Assembly: GCF_046591575.1 (NCBI RefSeq) | Contig: NZ_JBIQWA010000007.1 | Span: 62,001 to 126,000 of the forward strand | Length of the DNA stretch: 64,000 nucleotides | From: Marivita sp046591575 | GTDB lineage: Bacteria; Pseudomonadota; Alphaproteobacteria; Rhodobacterales; Rhodobacteraceae | Reading direction: 5' to 3' | In this document: in pieces, positions 53,685 through 62,468 of the stretch | Layout: every line of letters starts with the position of its first letter | Position numbering within the stretch: the first letter of the stretch is position 1 | Notes under the pieces: model-generated | The model's input: the letters and a program-made list of their open reading frames with translations, nothing else | Told to the model about the DNA's origin: nothing | Databases searched by the model: none | Translations under genes and position numbers: made by a program

Positions 53685-54172
53685 AGATTTACGGTGTCAC
53701 CGGTTGGAAAAATGCGGGAAAAACCGGATTGATGGAACGGCTTGTCACCGAAATCACTGGCCGTGGCATTTCGGTGTCGACGGTCAAACACGCGCATCAC
53801 ACGTTTGATGTGGATCACCCCGGCAAAGACAGCCACCGCCACCGCGTGGCCGGCGCGACCGAGGTTCTGCTGGCATCGCGCAATCGCTTTGCCCTGATGC
53901 ACGAATTGCGAGACGCCGAGGAACCGCCCTTGCACGTCTTGTTGGGCAAGCTCTCTCCGGTCGATTTGGTGCTGGTCGAGGGCTATAAACGCGACCGCCA
54001 CCCCAAGATCGAAGCCTATCGCGCCGTGACCGGGCATGACCTGATCGCGCCAGGGGACAAGACAATCCGTGCCCTGGCAAGCGATACGCCGCTAGAGCTT
54101 GATCGTCCGGTGTTTGATCTGAATGACAGCCCGGCAATCGCCGATTTCATTTTGACCGAGGTTGGGCTTTGA
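53681..54172 (+). CDS. mobB: Molybdopterin-guanine dinucleotide biosynthesis adaptor MobB
   Basis: This 163-residue P-loop protein has VTGWKNAGKTGLMERL as Walker A at the N terminus and VEGYKRDRHPKIEAYR near 105-120, both MobB hallmarks. It binds GTP and assists MobA in forming the guanine dinucleotide cofactor. Overlap with mobA (ATGA) and with the moeA fusion (TTGA) places it in a tightly coupled cluster. Cytoplasmic. Confidence 0.95.
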   Translation: MKIYGVTGWKNAGKTGLMERLVTEITGRGISVSTVKHAHHTFDVDHPGKDSHRHRVAGATEVLLASRNRFALMHELRDAEEPPLHVLLGKLSPVDLVLVEGYKRDRHPKIEAYRAVTGHDLIAPGDKTIRALASDTPLELDRPVFDLNDSPAIADFILTEVGL

Positions 54173-56304
54173 ACGGATTCGACACCTTTGTTGTTGTGGA
54201 TTGGTCGGCTGGGAAACGCGCGCCGAAGACGCCGTCGAAAGACGCGATCTGGATCGGATGCGTACAAGATGGATCTGAACGCGACCCGGTGTATTGCCGA
54301 ACGCGGCACGAGGCCGAAGCCTGGTTAATGGCGTTTCTTGAGACCGAAGAAACAGCAGGACGTCGCGTATTGATTGGGTTCGATTTCCCGTTCGGCTATC
54401 CGCAGGGCTTTGCCCGAACTGTTACAGGGTCTGATGACCCTCTGGTGTTTTGGGATTGGCTGGCGGGGCGGATCACGGATGATGAGACCGGCGCAAACAA
54501 CCGCTTCGAAGTCGCAGAAGAGCTGAACCGCCTTTTTGATGGCCCGGGTCCGTTTTGGGGCAAGCCCAACAAAGACCGCTGGCCCGATATCCCGTATCGC
54601 AAGGCCGGGATTTGCTATGACGCGCTGTCTGAATGGCGGGCCTGCGATACCATGGCCAAGGCGTCGTCTTCCTGTTTTCAACTGTTTTTTAATCCAACTG
54701 TGGGAAGCCAGTCATTGATGGGGCTGCCCATGTTGTCACGTCTGCGGCGTGGTGCGGGACGCAAGGTTTGGCCCTTTGAAGATGGATCTGACGCGCAGGT
54801 TCTTTTGGTCGAACTGTGGCCCGGTTTGATCGAAGAGGCGGTGAAAGAGGTTCTGGATGATCCCATCCGGGATCGTGTGCAGGTGCGTTTGCTGTCACGT
54901 GCGTTGGCGGCGTTGCCAGCGGATCGCTTGGCAGCACTGTTGGCGGATGTTGGCGCAACATCGGCAGAGGAGGCCTGGATCTTGGGCGCGGGTCATAAGG
55001 CAGAATTGGTCGCGGCCGCGCGGACCGGTGTGACCTTGACCCCGCCGCCATTGCGAAACGATTGTTTCGCCTTGCCCGCAGGTGTTGATTGGACACCGGT
55101 CGATGATGCGCTGTCGCTGCTTCGCGACCGGATGACACCAGTTGTCGGGATTGAAACCGTGCCGTTGATGCAGGCAACCGGACGGGTTCTTGCGCAGGAT
55201 CTGACCGCGCTTCGGTCAAACCCGCCGCATCCGAACACGGCGGTGGATGGTTATGGCTTTGCGGGTGCCGATATTGGCGAGGGACCACAGGTTTTGCCTT
55301 TGGTTGACGGGCGATCCGCGGCTGGCGCTCCGTTTGTCGGGCAGGTGACCAAAGGGCATGCCATTCGCATGCTGACCGGGGCCGATCTGCCCGATGGCGT
55401 GGATACTGTGGTGCTGGACGAAGATGTGCGTGTTGGACAGGGCCATGTGGCGTTTCGCGGGCCATTGAAACACGGCGCGAACACACGCAAGGCCGGAGAG
55501 GATGTGGCCAAGGGGGCCATCGCGCTGCCCCGGGGCCGCGTTCTGACCCCGGCGGATTTGGCGCTGGCGGCGGCTGTCGGGCATGGCACGCTTTCGGTGT
55601 TCAAGCGCTTGCGCGTGGCTGTTTTGTCAACCGGGGACGAAGTTGTTGAGCCGGGGTCTGCTGCTCAACGCGGTCAGATCTATGATGCCAATCGCCCGAT
55701 GCTTCTTAGCCTGTGTGCGGGTTTCGGGTTTGACCCGGTGGATATAGGCCGCGCCCCGGATGACCGGGATGCGTTGCGCGCGATGCTGGATTCTGCGGCG
55801 GCGAAGGCGGATGTGATTCTGACGTCCGGTGGTGCGTCTGCTGGCGACGAGGATCACATGTCGGCGCTGTTGCGAGACAGCGGGGCCATGCAGGAATGGC
55901 GCATTGCGCTCAAACCCGGCAGGCCCTTGGCGCTGGGCGTTTGGAACGGGGCACCGGTTTTCGGCTTGCCGGGCAACCCGGTGGCCGCATTGGTTTGTAC
56001 CTTGGTGTTTGCACGTCCCGCGATGGGCGCTTTGGCCGGGGCGGGCTGGCATGTGCCGCAGGGCTTTGATGTGCCTGCCGGGTTTGAGAAACGCAAGAAA
56101 CCGGGCCGACGGGAATATCTGCGCGCGCGGATTCACAATGGCCGGGCGGAGGTGTTCAAATCCGAAGGCTCTGGCCGTATCAGCGGGTTAAGCTGGGCAG
56201 AGGGGCTGGTCGAGCTTCCCGATGGCGCGGTTCACGTCAGGCCGGGAGATCCTGTGCGCTATGTGCCCTATGGGTCATTCGCCTTGCGCGGCACAGAGGC
56301 GTAA
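54169..56304 (+). CDS. moeA: Molybdopterin molybdenumtransferase MoeA fused to an N-terminal domain of unknown function
   Basis: This 711-residue protein starts at a TTG that overlaps the mobB stop. Residues 300-711 are a full MoeA: PLMQATGRVLAQDL, NTAVDGYGFA near 356-364, STGDEVVEPG, GGASAGDEDHM and GLPGNPVAAL. MoeA inserts molybdate into adenylylated molybdopterin. Residues 1-285 form an extra domain with VVVDWSAG (Asp11) and LIGFDFPFGYP (Asp72), acidic sites that recall RNase-H-fold DUF429-type proteins, then WPDIPYRKAG and VELWPGL. The role of this N-terminal unit is unknown; it may regulate or chaperone cofactor handover. Typical MoeA is about 400 residues, so this is a genuine fusion. 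Confidence 0.93.
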   Translation: MNGFDTFVVVDWSAGKRAPKTPSKDAIWIGCVQDGSERDPVYCRTRHEAEAWLMAFLETEETAGRRVLIGFDFPFGYPQGFARTVTGSDDPLVFWDWLAGRITDDETGANNRFEVAEELNRLFDGPGPFWGKPNKDRWPDIPYRKAGICYDALSEWRACDTMAKASSSCFQLFFNPTVGSQSLMGLPMLSRLRRGAGRKVWPFEDGSDAQVLLVELWPGLIEEAVKEVLDDPIRDRVQVRLLSRALAALPADRLAALLADVGATSAEEAWILGAGHKAELVAAARTGVTLTPPPLRNDCFALPAGVDWTPVDDALSLLRDRMTPVVGIETVPLMQATGRVLAQDLTALRSNPPHPNTAVDGYGFAGADIGEGPQVLPLVDGRSAAGAPFVGQVTKGHAIRMLTGADLPDGVDTVVLDEDVRVGQGHVAFRGPLKHGANTRKAGEDVAKGAIALPRGRVLTPADLALAAAVGHGTLSVFKRLRVAVLSTGDEVVEPGSAAQRGQIYDANRPMLLSLCAGFGFDPVDIGRAPDDRDALRAMLDSAAAKADVILTSGGASAGDEDHMSALLRDSGAMQEWRIALKPGRPLALGVWNGAPVFGLPGNPVAALVCTLVFARPAMGALAGAGWHVPQGFDVPAGFEKRKKPGRREYLRARIHNGRAEVFKSEGSGRISGLSWAEGLVELPDGAVHVRPGDPVRYVPYGSFALRGTEA

Positions 56305-56337
56305 TTCGATCCGCGTCTGGCACAGGCGCGAATGGTG

Positions 56338-57345
56338 TCAGTCAAACGTGCCGGTCACGCGCCCCAACAGCATAAATGCGCGCGCCGTGCGTGTTCCGGC
56401 CAGTTCAGAGATTTCGGCATCGCTTGCGGTTTGTTCGAAGCGGGCAAAGCCTTTGTCGAAAAGTCTAAGGAAATGGTGGGCGGCATCGCGGAAAATCGGG
56501 TCTTGTTTCATCCGGCCTGCTGCCAAAGCCAAAGACGAGCGGTCCCGCACGCCACCCAACGCCGCGATGGTGCGGCCTCGTTCGCCTTTGGCAAAGCGGC
56601 GCCACAGTTCCGGGCGCGCCATATCGGGGCGCAGATCATCCATGTAGATGCCATCCTGACTGAGCAGGGTGAGCACATCCTGTGCCGCCTGGACCAATTG
56701 CGCGGAGGGCCGATCCTTGAGAGCACGGCGCAGCGCGGCAAAGCCTTCTTGATCCTCGGCAGTTTCGGGAAAGTGCAGGGCGCGCACAAAATCTGCGTTG
56801 GACAGGGGCGGCTGCAAGGCTTCGGCCGGTGTGCCCAGGGCCAGCGCGGGTTGGTCGCCGGTTTCAGGGTCCGGCGCTGCGGCCTGCACCGCGATTTGGG
56901 CGGCCCGGGTCGACGTGAACATCGCCAGCGTTGTTTCGGCCTTTTTCTGTGCTTCTGAAATCTCTTCCAGTTTTTTTACAATCGACGGATGCGGCGGCTG
57001 ATCCCGGCCACCGGCTTGATTTTGGGTGATATAGGCATGGCGGATTGCATCAATCGCGGTTTGCAGACGCGTGCTTTCTTCGCGCATGATCCGTGACGAC
57101 CGCGCGCCCACGGCGGCGACCCAGATCATTCCGACAGGAAAGAACACAACCATCATCACCAGGAGAAACCGCAACCCATCGGCCCCGTCATCCCCAGAAA
57201 ACAAAAAGAACACGACCGAAATGATCAGCCAGATCACGCTGAGCGCGGCTGCGGTCAGTTCAATTCCGCTAAGACCTGCGGACGCTTCGGAGGTGCGGCT
57301 GAGAATGACAGCGGCTCCGGAGCGGGGTTCTTGTTTCTGTTCCAT
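56338..57345 (-). CDS. Membrane protein of unknown function
   Basis: This 335-residue protein has two adjacent transmembrane helices (about 28-48 and 58-80). A short coiled coil follows (about 85-150, with ILEKLEE-like heptads), then a long soluble helical C-terminal part containing FVRALHFPETAEDQEGFAALRRALKDRPSAQLVQAAQDVLTLL. I do not recognise a named domain. Its start lies 16 bp after the greA stop on the same strand, so the two may share a transcript. ATG 57345 avoids overlap with greA. Confidence 0.8.
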   Translation of the reverse strand: MEQKQEPRSGAAVILSRTSEASAGLSGIELTAAALSVIWLIISVVFFLFSGDDGADGLRFLLVMMVVFFPVGMIWVAAVGARSSRIMREESTRLQTAIDAIRHAYITQNQAGGRDQPPHPSIVKKLEEISEAQKKAETTLAMFTSTRAAQIAVQAAAPDPETGDQPALALGTPAEALQPPLSNADFVRALHFPETAEDQEGFAALRRALKDRPSAQLVQAAQDVLTLLSQDGIYMDDLRPDMARPELWRRFAKGERGRTIAALGGVRDRSSLALAAGRMKQDPIFRDAAHHFLRLFDKGFARFEQTASDAEISELAGTRTARAFMLLGRVTGTFD

Positions 57346-57361
57346 GGCGCGGTCCAACCGA

Positions 57362-57832
57362 TCAGACGTAAGCGATTTTAAGCACTTCGTAGGATTTGTC
57401 ACCGCCGGGGGTGCGGACTTCGACGCTGTCGCCCTCTTCTTTGCCGATTAAGGCGCGGGCAATGGGGGATTTGATGTTGAGCAGGCCTTTTTCAATACTG
57501 GCCTCGTGTTCACCAACGATCTGCCACGTTTTTTCTTCATCGGTGTCTTCGTCAACAAGCGTGACGGTCGCCCCGAATTTGATCGGGCCGGACAGTTTTG
57601 TGGGATCAATCACTTCGACCAGCCCCAGAACGCCTTCCAGTTCTTTGATGCGGCCTTCGATAAAACCCTGTTTTTCGCGTGCCGAGTGATATTCCGCGTT
57701 TTCCTTGAGATCGCCAAGCTCGCGGGCTTCGGCAATTGCCCGGATCACGGCCGGGCGCTCTTCGGATTTGAGCGTTTTCAATTCACTTTCAAGCGCGGCG
57801 TGGCCCGCGCGGGTCATGGGTAGTTTTTCCAT
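57362..57832 (-). CDS. greA: Transcription elongation factor GreA
   Basis: This 156-residue factor rescues backtracked RNA polymerase by stimulating transcript cleavage. The N-terminal antiparallel coiled coil contains ARELGDLKENAEYHSAREKQ with the acidic tip residues (Asp/Glu of GDLKENAE). The C-terminal domain includes SPIARALIGKEEGDSVEVRTPGG. ATG 57832 gives the usual length of about 157 residues and is preceded by AGGGAAG; an ATG 14 codons upstream adds a basic tail not seen in the family. Confidence 0.97.
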   Translation of the reverse strand: MEKLPMTRAGHAALESELKTLKSEERPAVIRAIAEARELGDLKENAEYHSAREKQGFIEGRIKELEGVLGLVEVIDPTKLSGPIKFGATVTLVDEDTDEEKTWQIVGEHEASIEKGLLNIKSPIARALIGKEEGDSVEVRTPGGDKSYEVLKIAYV

Positions 57833-58177
57833 GGGACGCTTCCCTTTAGGTCGTCTGGGCAGGTGCTCCGGCACGGAGTTTGCCTGCGCGGTCTAATCAT
57901 GTCATTCGCGTTGGCACAAGAGTGCCCCGACCGGTTTGCGAAACGCAAGCGATTTGCTGTCATCACGCAGGACGGTGCCGGAAGACCTGTTCACGCGGCA
58001 CCCGGTTATCAAGATGTGACGCACAAGACGCGTGTCGCGCCGGGCTTGAGTGGTCTGAATATGGGCAAATCCATGAAAACGGCGGTGTAACGCGGTGTCG
58101 CAATTGACCCGATGTACCGCGCAGGCTACCTCAAATGCCAAGTTTTCGACACGTGACTTTTCAGGAAAGAGCCCGAC
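57833..58177. other. 345-bp gap between divergent greA and ETF-QO; one weak small frame
   Basis: A 63-codon frame (57899-58090, +) has unremarkable GC bias, no ribosome-binding site and no recognisable domain, so it is not called as a gene. The gap should contain the greA promoter and the ETF-QO promoter. I see no strong inverted repeat. Confidence 0.5.
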
Positions 58178-59827
58178 ATGAGCGAACACACGCGCGAAGC
58201 GATGGAATACGATGTTGTCATCGTTGGAGCCGGCCCGGCCGGCCTGTCCGCTGCGATCCGGTTGAAACAGCTGGATGCAGACCTTGATGTCGTTGTGCTT
58301 GAAAAGGGCTCTGAGGTTGGCGCGCATATCCTGTCGGGTGCGGTTCTGGACCCTTGCGGTCTGGATGCGCTGATCCCGGATTGGAAAGACAAGGGCGCGC
58401 CGCTGAATGTGCCGGTGACGGACGATGCGTTTTACATGCTGGGTGAGGCGGGCAAAATTCGCGTACCCAACTGGCCGATGCCACCCCTGATGAGCAACCA
58501 CGGCAATTATATTGTGTCGATGGGCAATGTCTGCCGCTGGATGGCCGAACAGGCCGAAGAGCTGGGCGTCGAAATTTTCCCCGGCATGGCATGTTCTGAG
58601 ATTGTCTATGGCGACGCTGGTGAGGTCAAAGGCGTGGTTGCAGGCGAGTTTGGCAAAAACGCCGATGGCACGCCGGGGCCGGGCTATGAGCCGGGGATGG
58701 AACTGCATGGCAAATACGTCTTCCTTGGGGAAGGCGTGCGCGGCAGCCTGTCAAAAGAGGTGATCGAGAAATTCGATCTGTCCAAGGGCAAGGAGCCGCA
58801 GAAATTTGGTCTTGGCATGAAAGAGATCTGGGAGATCGACCCGGCCAAGCACAAGGAAGGGTCTGTCACCCATACGATGGGCTGGCCGCTGGGCAGCAAT
58901 GCCGGCGGCGGATCTTTCATTTACCATCTTGATAACAATCAGGTTTATGTGGGTTTCGTTGTTCACTTGAACTATGAAAACCCCCATCTTTATCCCTATA
59001 TGGAATTTCAGCGCTTCAAGCATCACCCGATGGTGGCCGCGCTTTTGGAAGGCGGCAAGCGGGTGGCTTATGGCGCGCGCGCGATTTCCGAAGGCGGGTA
59101 TCAGTCGATGCCCAAGATGGTGGCCCCCGGTGTGGCGCTTTTGGGATGTTCTGTGGGCATGGTGAACGTGCCGCGGATCAAGGGGAACCATAATGCGATG
59201 CTGTCGGGCAAAGCCGCGGCTGAGGCGGCATTTGCTGCGATGAAGGATGGCCGTGCATCGGACGAATTGACCGACTACGAAACCGATGTACGCGACGGTG
59301 CGATTGGCGAAGACCTCAAGAAAGTGCGCAATGTCAAACCGATGTGGTCCAAGCGCGGGCTTATGGCGTCGCTTGTGTTTGGCGGCATGGATATGTGGAC
59401 AAACACATTCGGTTTTTCGGCGTTCGGAACGCTTGGCCATGGCAAAACAGATGCCGAAGCCACCGGCGAAGCGGCAAAATTCAAGCCGATCGCCTATCCC
59501 AAACCGGATGGGAAGCTGTCGTTTGACCGGCTCACAAATGTGTCTTTCTCGGCCACCAACCACGAAGAAAGCCAACCTGCTCATCTACAGCTCAAGGATG
59601 CGTCGGTGCCGGTGTCGATCAATTTGCCAAAATATGCAGGGCCCTCGGCACGCTATTGTCCGGCAGGTGTTTACGAATTTGTGAAGGACGACAAAGGAGA
59701 CGACAAATTTGTCATCAACTTTCAGAACTGCGTCCATTGTAAAACCTGTGATATCAAGGACCCAAGCCAAAATATCAACTGGACAGTGCCGCAAGGCGGG
59801 GACGGTCCGAACTATCCGAATATGTGA
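58178..59827 (+). CDS. Electron transfer flavoprotein-ubiquinone oxidoreductase
   Basis: This 549-residue inner-membrane-associated enzyme passes electrons from ETF to ubiquinone. The FAD-binding motif is VIVGAGPAGLSAAIRL (residues 15-30), and LEKGSEVGAHILSGAV follows. The [4Fe-4S] ligands are at the C-terminal end as Cys518-x2-Cys521-x2-Cys524 (NCVHCKTCD) with an earlier Cys in ARYCPAGVYEF, followed by DPSQNINWTVPQGG. Length and motifs match mitochondrial and bacterial ETF-QO. AGGAAAG lies upstream of the ATG. The ETF genes themselves are not in the window. Confidence 0.97.
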   Translation: MSEHTREAMEYDVVIVGAGPAGLSAAIRLKQLDADLDVVVLEKGSEVGAHILSGAVLDPCGLDALIPDWKDKGAPLNVPVTDDAFYMLGEAGKIRVPNWPMPPLMSNHGNYIVSMGNVCRWMAEQAEELGVEIFPGMACSEIVYGDAGEVKGVVAGEFGKNADGTPGPGYEPGMELHGKYVFLGEGVRGSLSKEVIEKFDLSKGKEPQKFGLGMKEIWEIDPAKHKEGSVTHTMGWPLGSNAGGGSFIYHLDNNQVYVGFVVHLNYENPHLYPYMEFQRFKHHPMVAALLEGGKRVAYGARAISEGGYQSMPKMVAPGVALLGCSVGMVNVPRIKGNHNAMLSGKAAAEAAFAAMKDGRASDELTDYETDVRDGAIGEDLKKVRNVKPMWSKRGLMASLVFGGMDMWTNTFGFSAFGTLGHGKTDAEATGEAAKFKPIAYPKPDGKLSFDRLTNVSFSATNHEESQPAHLQLKDASVPVSINLPKYAGPSARYCPAGVYEFVKDDKGDDKFVINFQNCVHCKTCDIKDPSQNINWTVPQGGDGPNYPNM

Positions 59828-59833
59828 CATCAC

Positions 59834-59860
59834 AAAGGCCGGGCCAGCGCCCGGCCTTTT
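59834..59860 (+). terminator. Rho-independent terminator of the ETF-QO gene
   Basis: AAAGGCCGGGC (59834-59844), a CAGC loop, then GCCCGGCCTTT ending in TTTT at 59857-59860. The element starts 7 bp after the stop codon. The GC-rich stem, short loop and T-run are all classical. Confidence 0.9.
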
Positions 59861-59923
59861 GCGTTGGTTGCGCAGGGGCAGGCCGCGCGCTACCTTTAAC
59901 AGAAACGCGTTTTGGAGACATTG

Positions 59924-61651
59924 ATGGTTCATTCGAGCATGCGACGGCTACTGGGATCAGCGGCGATTGCGCTGTGTCTTTTGACCCCGGGTGGCGTGAT
60001 GGCGCGCAGCCTGTCGGGCGACTATCTTGCCGGACGTCAAGCCAGCTTTGACGGCGATATTGCGGCAGCGGCCGAATATTACGGGCGTGCCGTGCAGTTC
60101 GATCCGGACAATCCGGTGATCCTCGAACGGGCCGCTTTGGCCGAAATCTCGCTTGGGAATATCGACAAGGCATCTGATCTGGCCTCAAAGCTGATCAGCG
60201 ATGGCAGTCGCAGCCAGGTCGCACATATGGCGCTGATCGCGCAGCACGCCAAGGCCGAAGATTACAATTCCATCATCGAAATGGTGAACGACAATCGCGG
60301 TGTCGGGCCGTTGGTCGATGGTCTGCTTTTGGCGTGGTCGCAGCTTGGCATTGGCGACATGTCCTTGGCATTGGTTCAATTTGACGATCTGTCGAACGAG
60401 CAAGGTCTGCGCAACTTTGCGCAGTATCACAAAGCCATGGCGCTGGCGTCGGTTGGTGATTTTGAAAGCGCGGCCGTTATCCTTGAAAACGCTGGCACGG
60501 GCGGTATGCAGCTGACCCGCAGGGGCGTGATGGCGCATGTCGAAGTGTTGAGCCAACTTGACCGTGGCGAAGATGCACTTGACCTGATCGAAACGGCCTT
60601 TGGGGGCGACCTTGATCCGGCCTTGCGGGATATGACAACGGCTTTGGAGGCGGGCGAGGCGCTGCCCTTTACGCATATCAAAAGCGCGCGTGACGGTCTG
60701 AGCGAGGTGTTCTACACGCTTGCGGCGGCGCTGGCGAATGAAGCCAATGACGAATTCACCCTCCTTTACTCTCGGATATCCGAGTATTTGCGCCCGGATC
60801 ATGTGGATGCAATTTTGCTGTCTGCCAGCCTGTTGGATGATTTGGGTCAGTCCGATCTTGCGGTGAAAACCTATGCGCGGGTTCCCGATGATCACCCGGC
60901 CTATCATGCCGCCGAACTGGGCCGCGCGGCGGCGTTGCGCGACAGTGACAAGGTTGATGCCGCGATTGAGGTGCTGGAACGTCTGACCAAGACACACCCA
61001 GAAGAGCCTATTGTGCATTCCACATTAGGCGACACGATGCGCCAGCTAGAGCGGTTCGAAGAGGCGGTTCAGGCGTATAGCAACGCGCTGGATCTGTTCG
61101 AAACCGAAGCCCGCAACCAGTGGTTTTTGTTTTATGCCCGCGCCATCAGCTATGAACGCCTTGATCGCTGGGACGAGGCCGAAGCCGACTTTCGCGCCGC
61201 GCTTGAGCTGAACCCGGATCAGCCACAGGTGCTGAATTATCTTGGCTATTCGCTGGTCGAGAAGAAGATCAAGCTGGATGAGGCACTTGAAATGATCGAA
61301 CGCGCCGCAGCGGCGCGCCCCGACAGTGGTTATATCATCGACAGCCTGGGTTGGGTGCTGTACCGCCTTGGCCGCTATGACGAAGCGGTCGGGCATATGG
61401 AGCGTGCAGCCGAGCTGATGCCGGTTGACCCGATTGTGAATGATCACCTTGGGGACGTGTATTGGGCTGTTGGCCGCAAGACCGAGGCCCGTTTTCAATG
61501 GCGGCGTGCCTTGTCCTTTGCGACCTATGGCGACTCTGCCGAAGACGTGAAGGTCGACCGCATTCGCCGCAAGCTTGACGCTGGTCTTGACGTGGTTTTG
61601 GCAGAAGAGGGTGCGCCTCCGCTGCAGGTGGCCAGTGACAACAGCGACTGA
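59924..61651 (+). CDS. Tetratricopeptide-repeat protein, exported
   Basis: This 575-residue protein has an N-terminal signal peptide (about 1-27, ending GGVMARS). It is otherwise made of helical TPR units; clear ones include DIAAAAEYYGRAVQFDPDN near 40-60, and DEAEADFRAALELNPDQPQVLNYLGYSLVEKKIKLDEALEMIERAAAARPDSG and RYDEAVGHMERAAELMPVDP near 410-505. TPR arrays mediate protein-protein contacts; this group is often linked to envelope biogenesis, but the partner is unknown. ATG 59924 follows GGAG at six bases. It overlaps ispE by 17 bp. Confidence 0.9.
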   Translation: MVHSSMRRLLGSAAIALCLLTPGGVMARSLSGDYLAGRQASFDGDIAAAAEYYGRAVQFDPDNPVILERAALAEISLGNIDKASDLASKLISDGSRSQVAHMALIAQHAKAEDYNSIIEMVNDNRGVGPLVDGLLLAWSQLGIGDMSLALVQFDDLSNEQGLRNFAQYHKAMALASVGDFESAAVILENAGTGGMQLTRRGVMAHVEVLSQLDRGEDALDLIETAFGGDLDPALRDMTTALEAGEALPFTHIKSARDGLSEVFYTLAAALANEANDEFTLLYSRISEYLRPDHVDAILLSASLLDDLGQSDLAVKTYARVPDDHPAYHAAELGRAAALRDSDKVDAAIEVLERLTKTHPEEPIVHSTLGDTMRQLERFEEAVQAYSNALDLFETEARNQWFLFYARAISYERLDRWDEAEADFRAALELNPDQPQVLNYLGYSLVEKKIKLDEALEMIERAAAARPDSGYIIDSLGWVLYRLGRYDEAVGHMERAAELMPVDPIVNDHLGDVYWAVGRKTEARFQWRRALSFATYGDSAEDVKVDRIRRKLDAGLDVVLAEEGAPPLQVASDNSD

Positions 61652-62468
61652 GGCATTCGCGCCTGCCAAGATCAATCTCACCCTTCATGTAACGGGCCAG
61701 CGGAGTGACGGGTATCACCTGCTGGATTCGCTGGTCGTGTTCGCCGACATAGGGGATAGGCTGTTGCTTACCCCTGGCCCCGACATGCATATCGATGTGA
61801 CTGGGTTGTTTGCAGACGGTGTGCCAACAGACGCATCGAACCTTGTTTGGAAGGCGTTGAAATCGGCGGGGTGGACCGGCCATGTCGCACTGCACAAAAA
61901 TCTGCCTCACGGGGCTGGCATTGGCGGCGGCTCTGCCGACGCGGCAGCGGTGCTGCGCTCTATCTTTGGCGATGATGTGCATCGCGGTATCGGGTTGGAA
62001 AACACCCTGGCGCTGGGTGCGGATGTGCCTGTGTGCCTGCACACAGGGCCGCAGCGCATGCACGGGATCGGGGAGGGCCTGATCCGCGTCCGGCCCGTGC
62101 CGCGCTTGCATCTGGTGCTGGTTAATCCAAACGTGACTTTGCCCACCCCAAACGTGTTCAAAGCGTTGAAACATCGCAGCAATTCAGCGATGGATCACTG
62201 CGACGGCTGGCCGTCATATGACCGTTTTCTTGACTGGCTTCGGCAACAGCGAAACGATCTTGAACCCCCTGCACAGACTGTTGCGCCGGTGATCAGGGAT
62301 GTGCTGGCCGCGCTGTCGGATGCTGCTCTGGCGCGCATGTCGGGGTCCGGGGCGACCTGTTTCGGCATCTATCCTGACAAGATCACAGCTTTGGTTGCGC
62401 AAGACCGAATTGCGGGCACCCACCCCAATTGGTGGGTGACAACCTGCGAAACGGTTGGCAGGGCTTAG
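61635..62468 (+). CDS. ispE: 4-diphosphocytidyl-2-C-methyl-D-erythritol kinase
   Basis: This 277-residue GHMP kinase phosphorylates 4-diphosphocytidyl-methylerythritol in the MEP isoprenoid pathway. Visible motifs are the start FAPAKINLTLHVTGQRSDGYHLLDSL with the substrate-binding Lys, the ATP loop PHGAGIGGGSADAAAVLR near 88-105, and MSGSGATCFGI near 237-247. GTG 61635 is used as start: it sits directly before the first strand and within the TPR gene's last codons, with AGGTGG upstream. The next enzyme using the isoprenoid product, a prenyl diphosphate synthase, converges on its 3' end. Confidence 0.95.
   Translation: MTTATEAFAPAKINLTLHVTGQRSDGYHLLDSLVVFADIGDRLLLTPGPDMHIDVTGLFADGVPTDASNLVWKALKSAGWTGHVALHKNLPHGAGIGGGSADAAAVLRSIFGDDVHRGIGLENTLALGADVPVCLHTGPQRMHGIGEGLIRVRPVPRLHLVLVNPNVTLPTPNVFKALKHRSNSAMDHCDGWPSYDRFLDWLRQQRNDLEPPAQTVAPVIRDVLAALSDAALARMSGSGATCFGIYPDKITALVAQDRIAGTHPNWWVTTCETVGRA

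Noticed and set aside
57899..58090. A 63-codon forward frame between greA and ETF-QO.
   Set aside because: No ribosome-binding site, no recognisable domain and average base bias. The gap must also hold two divergent promoters.
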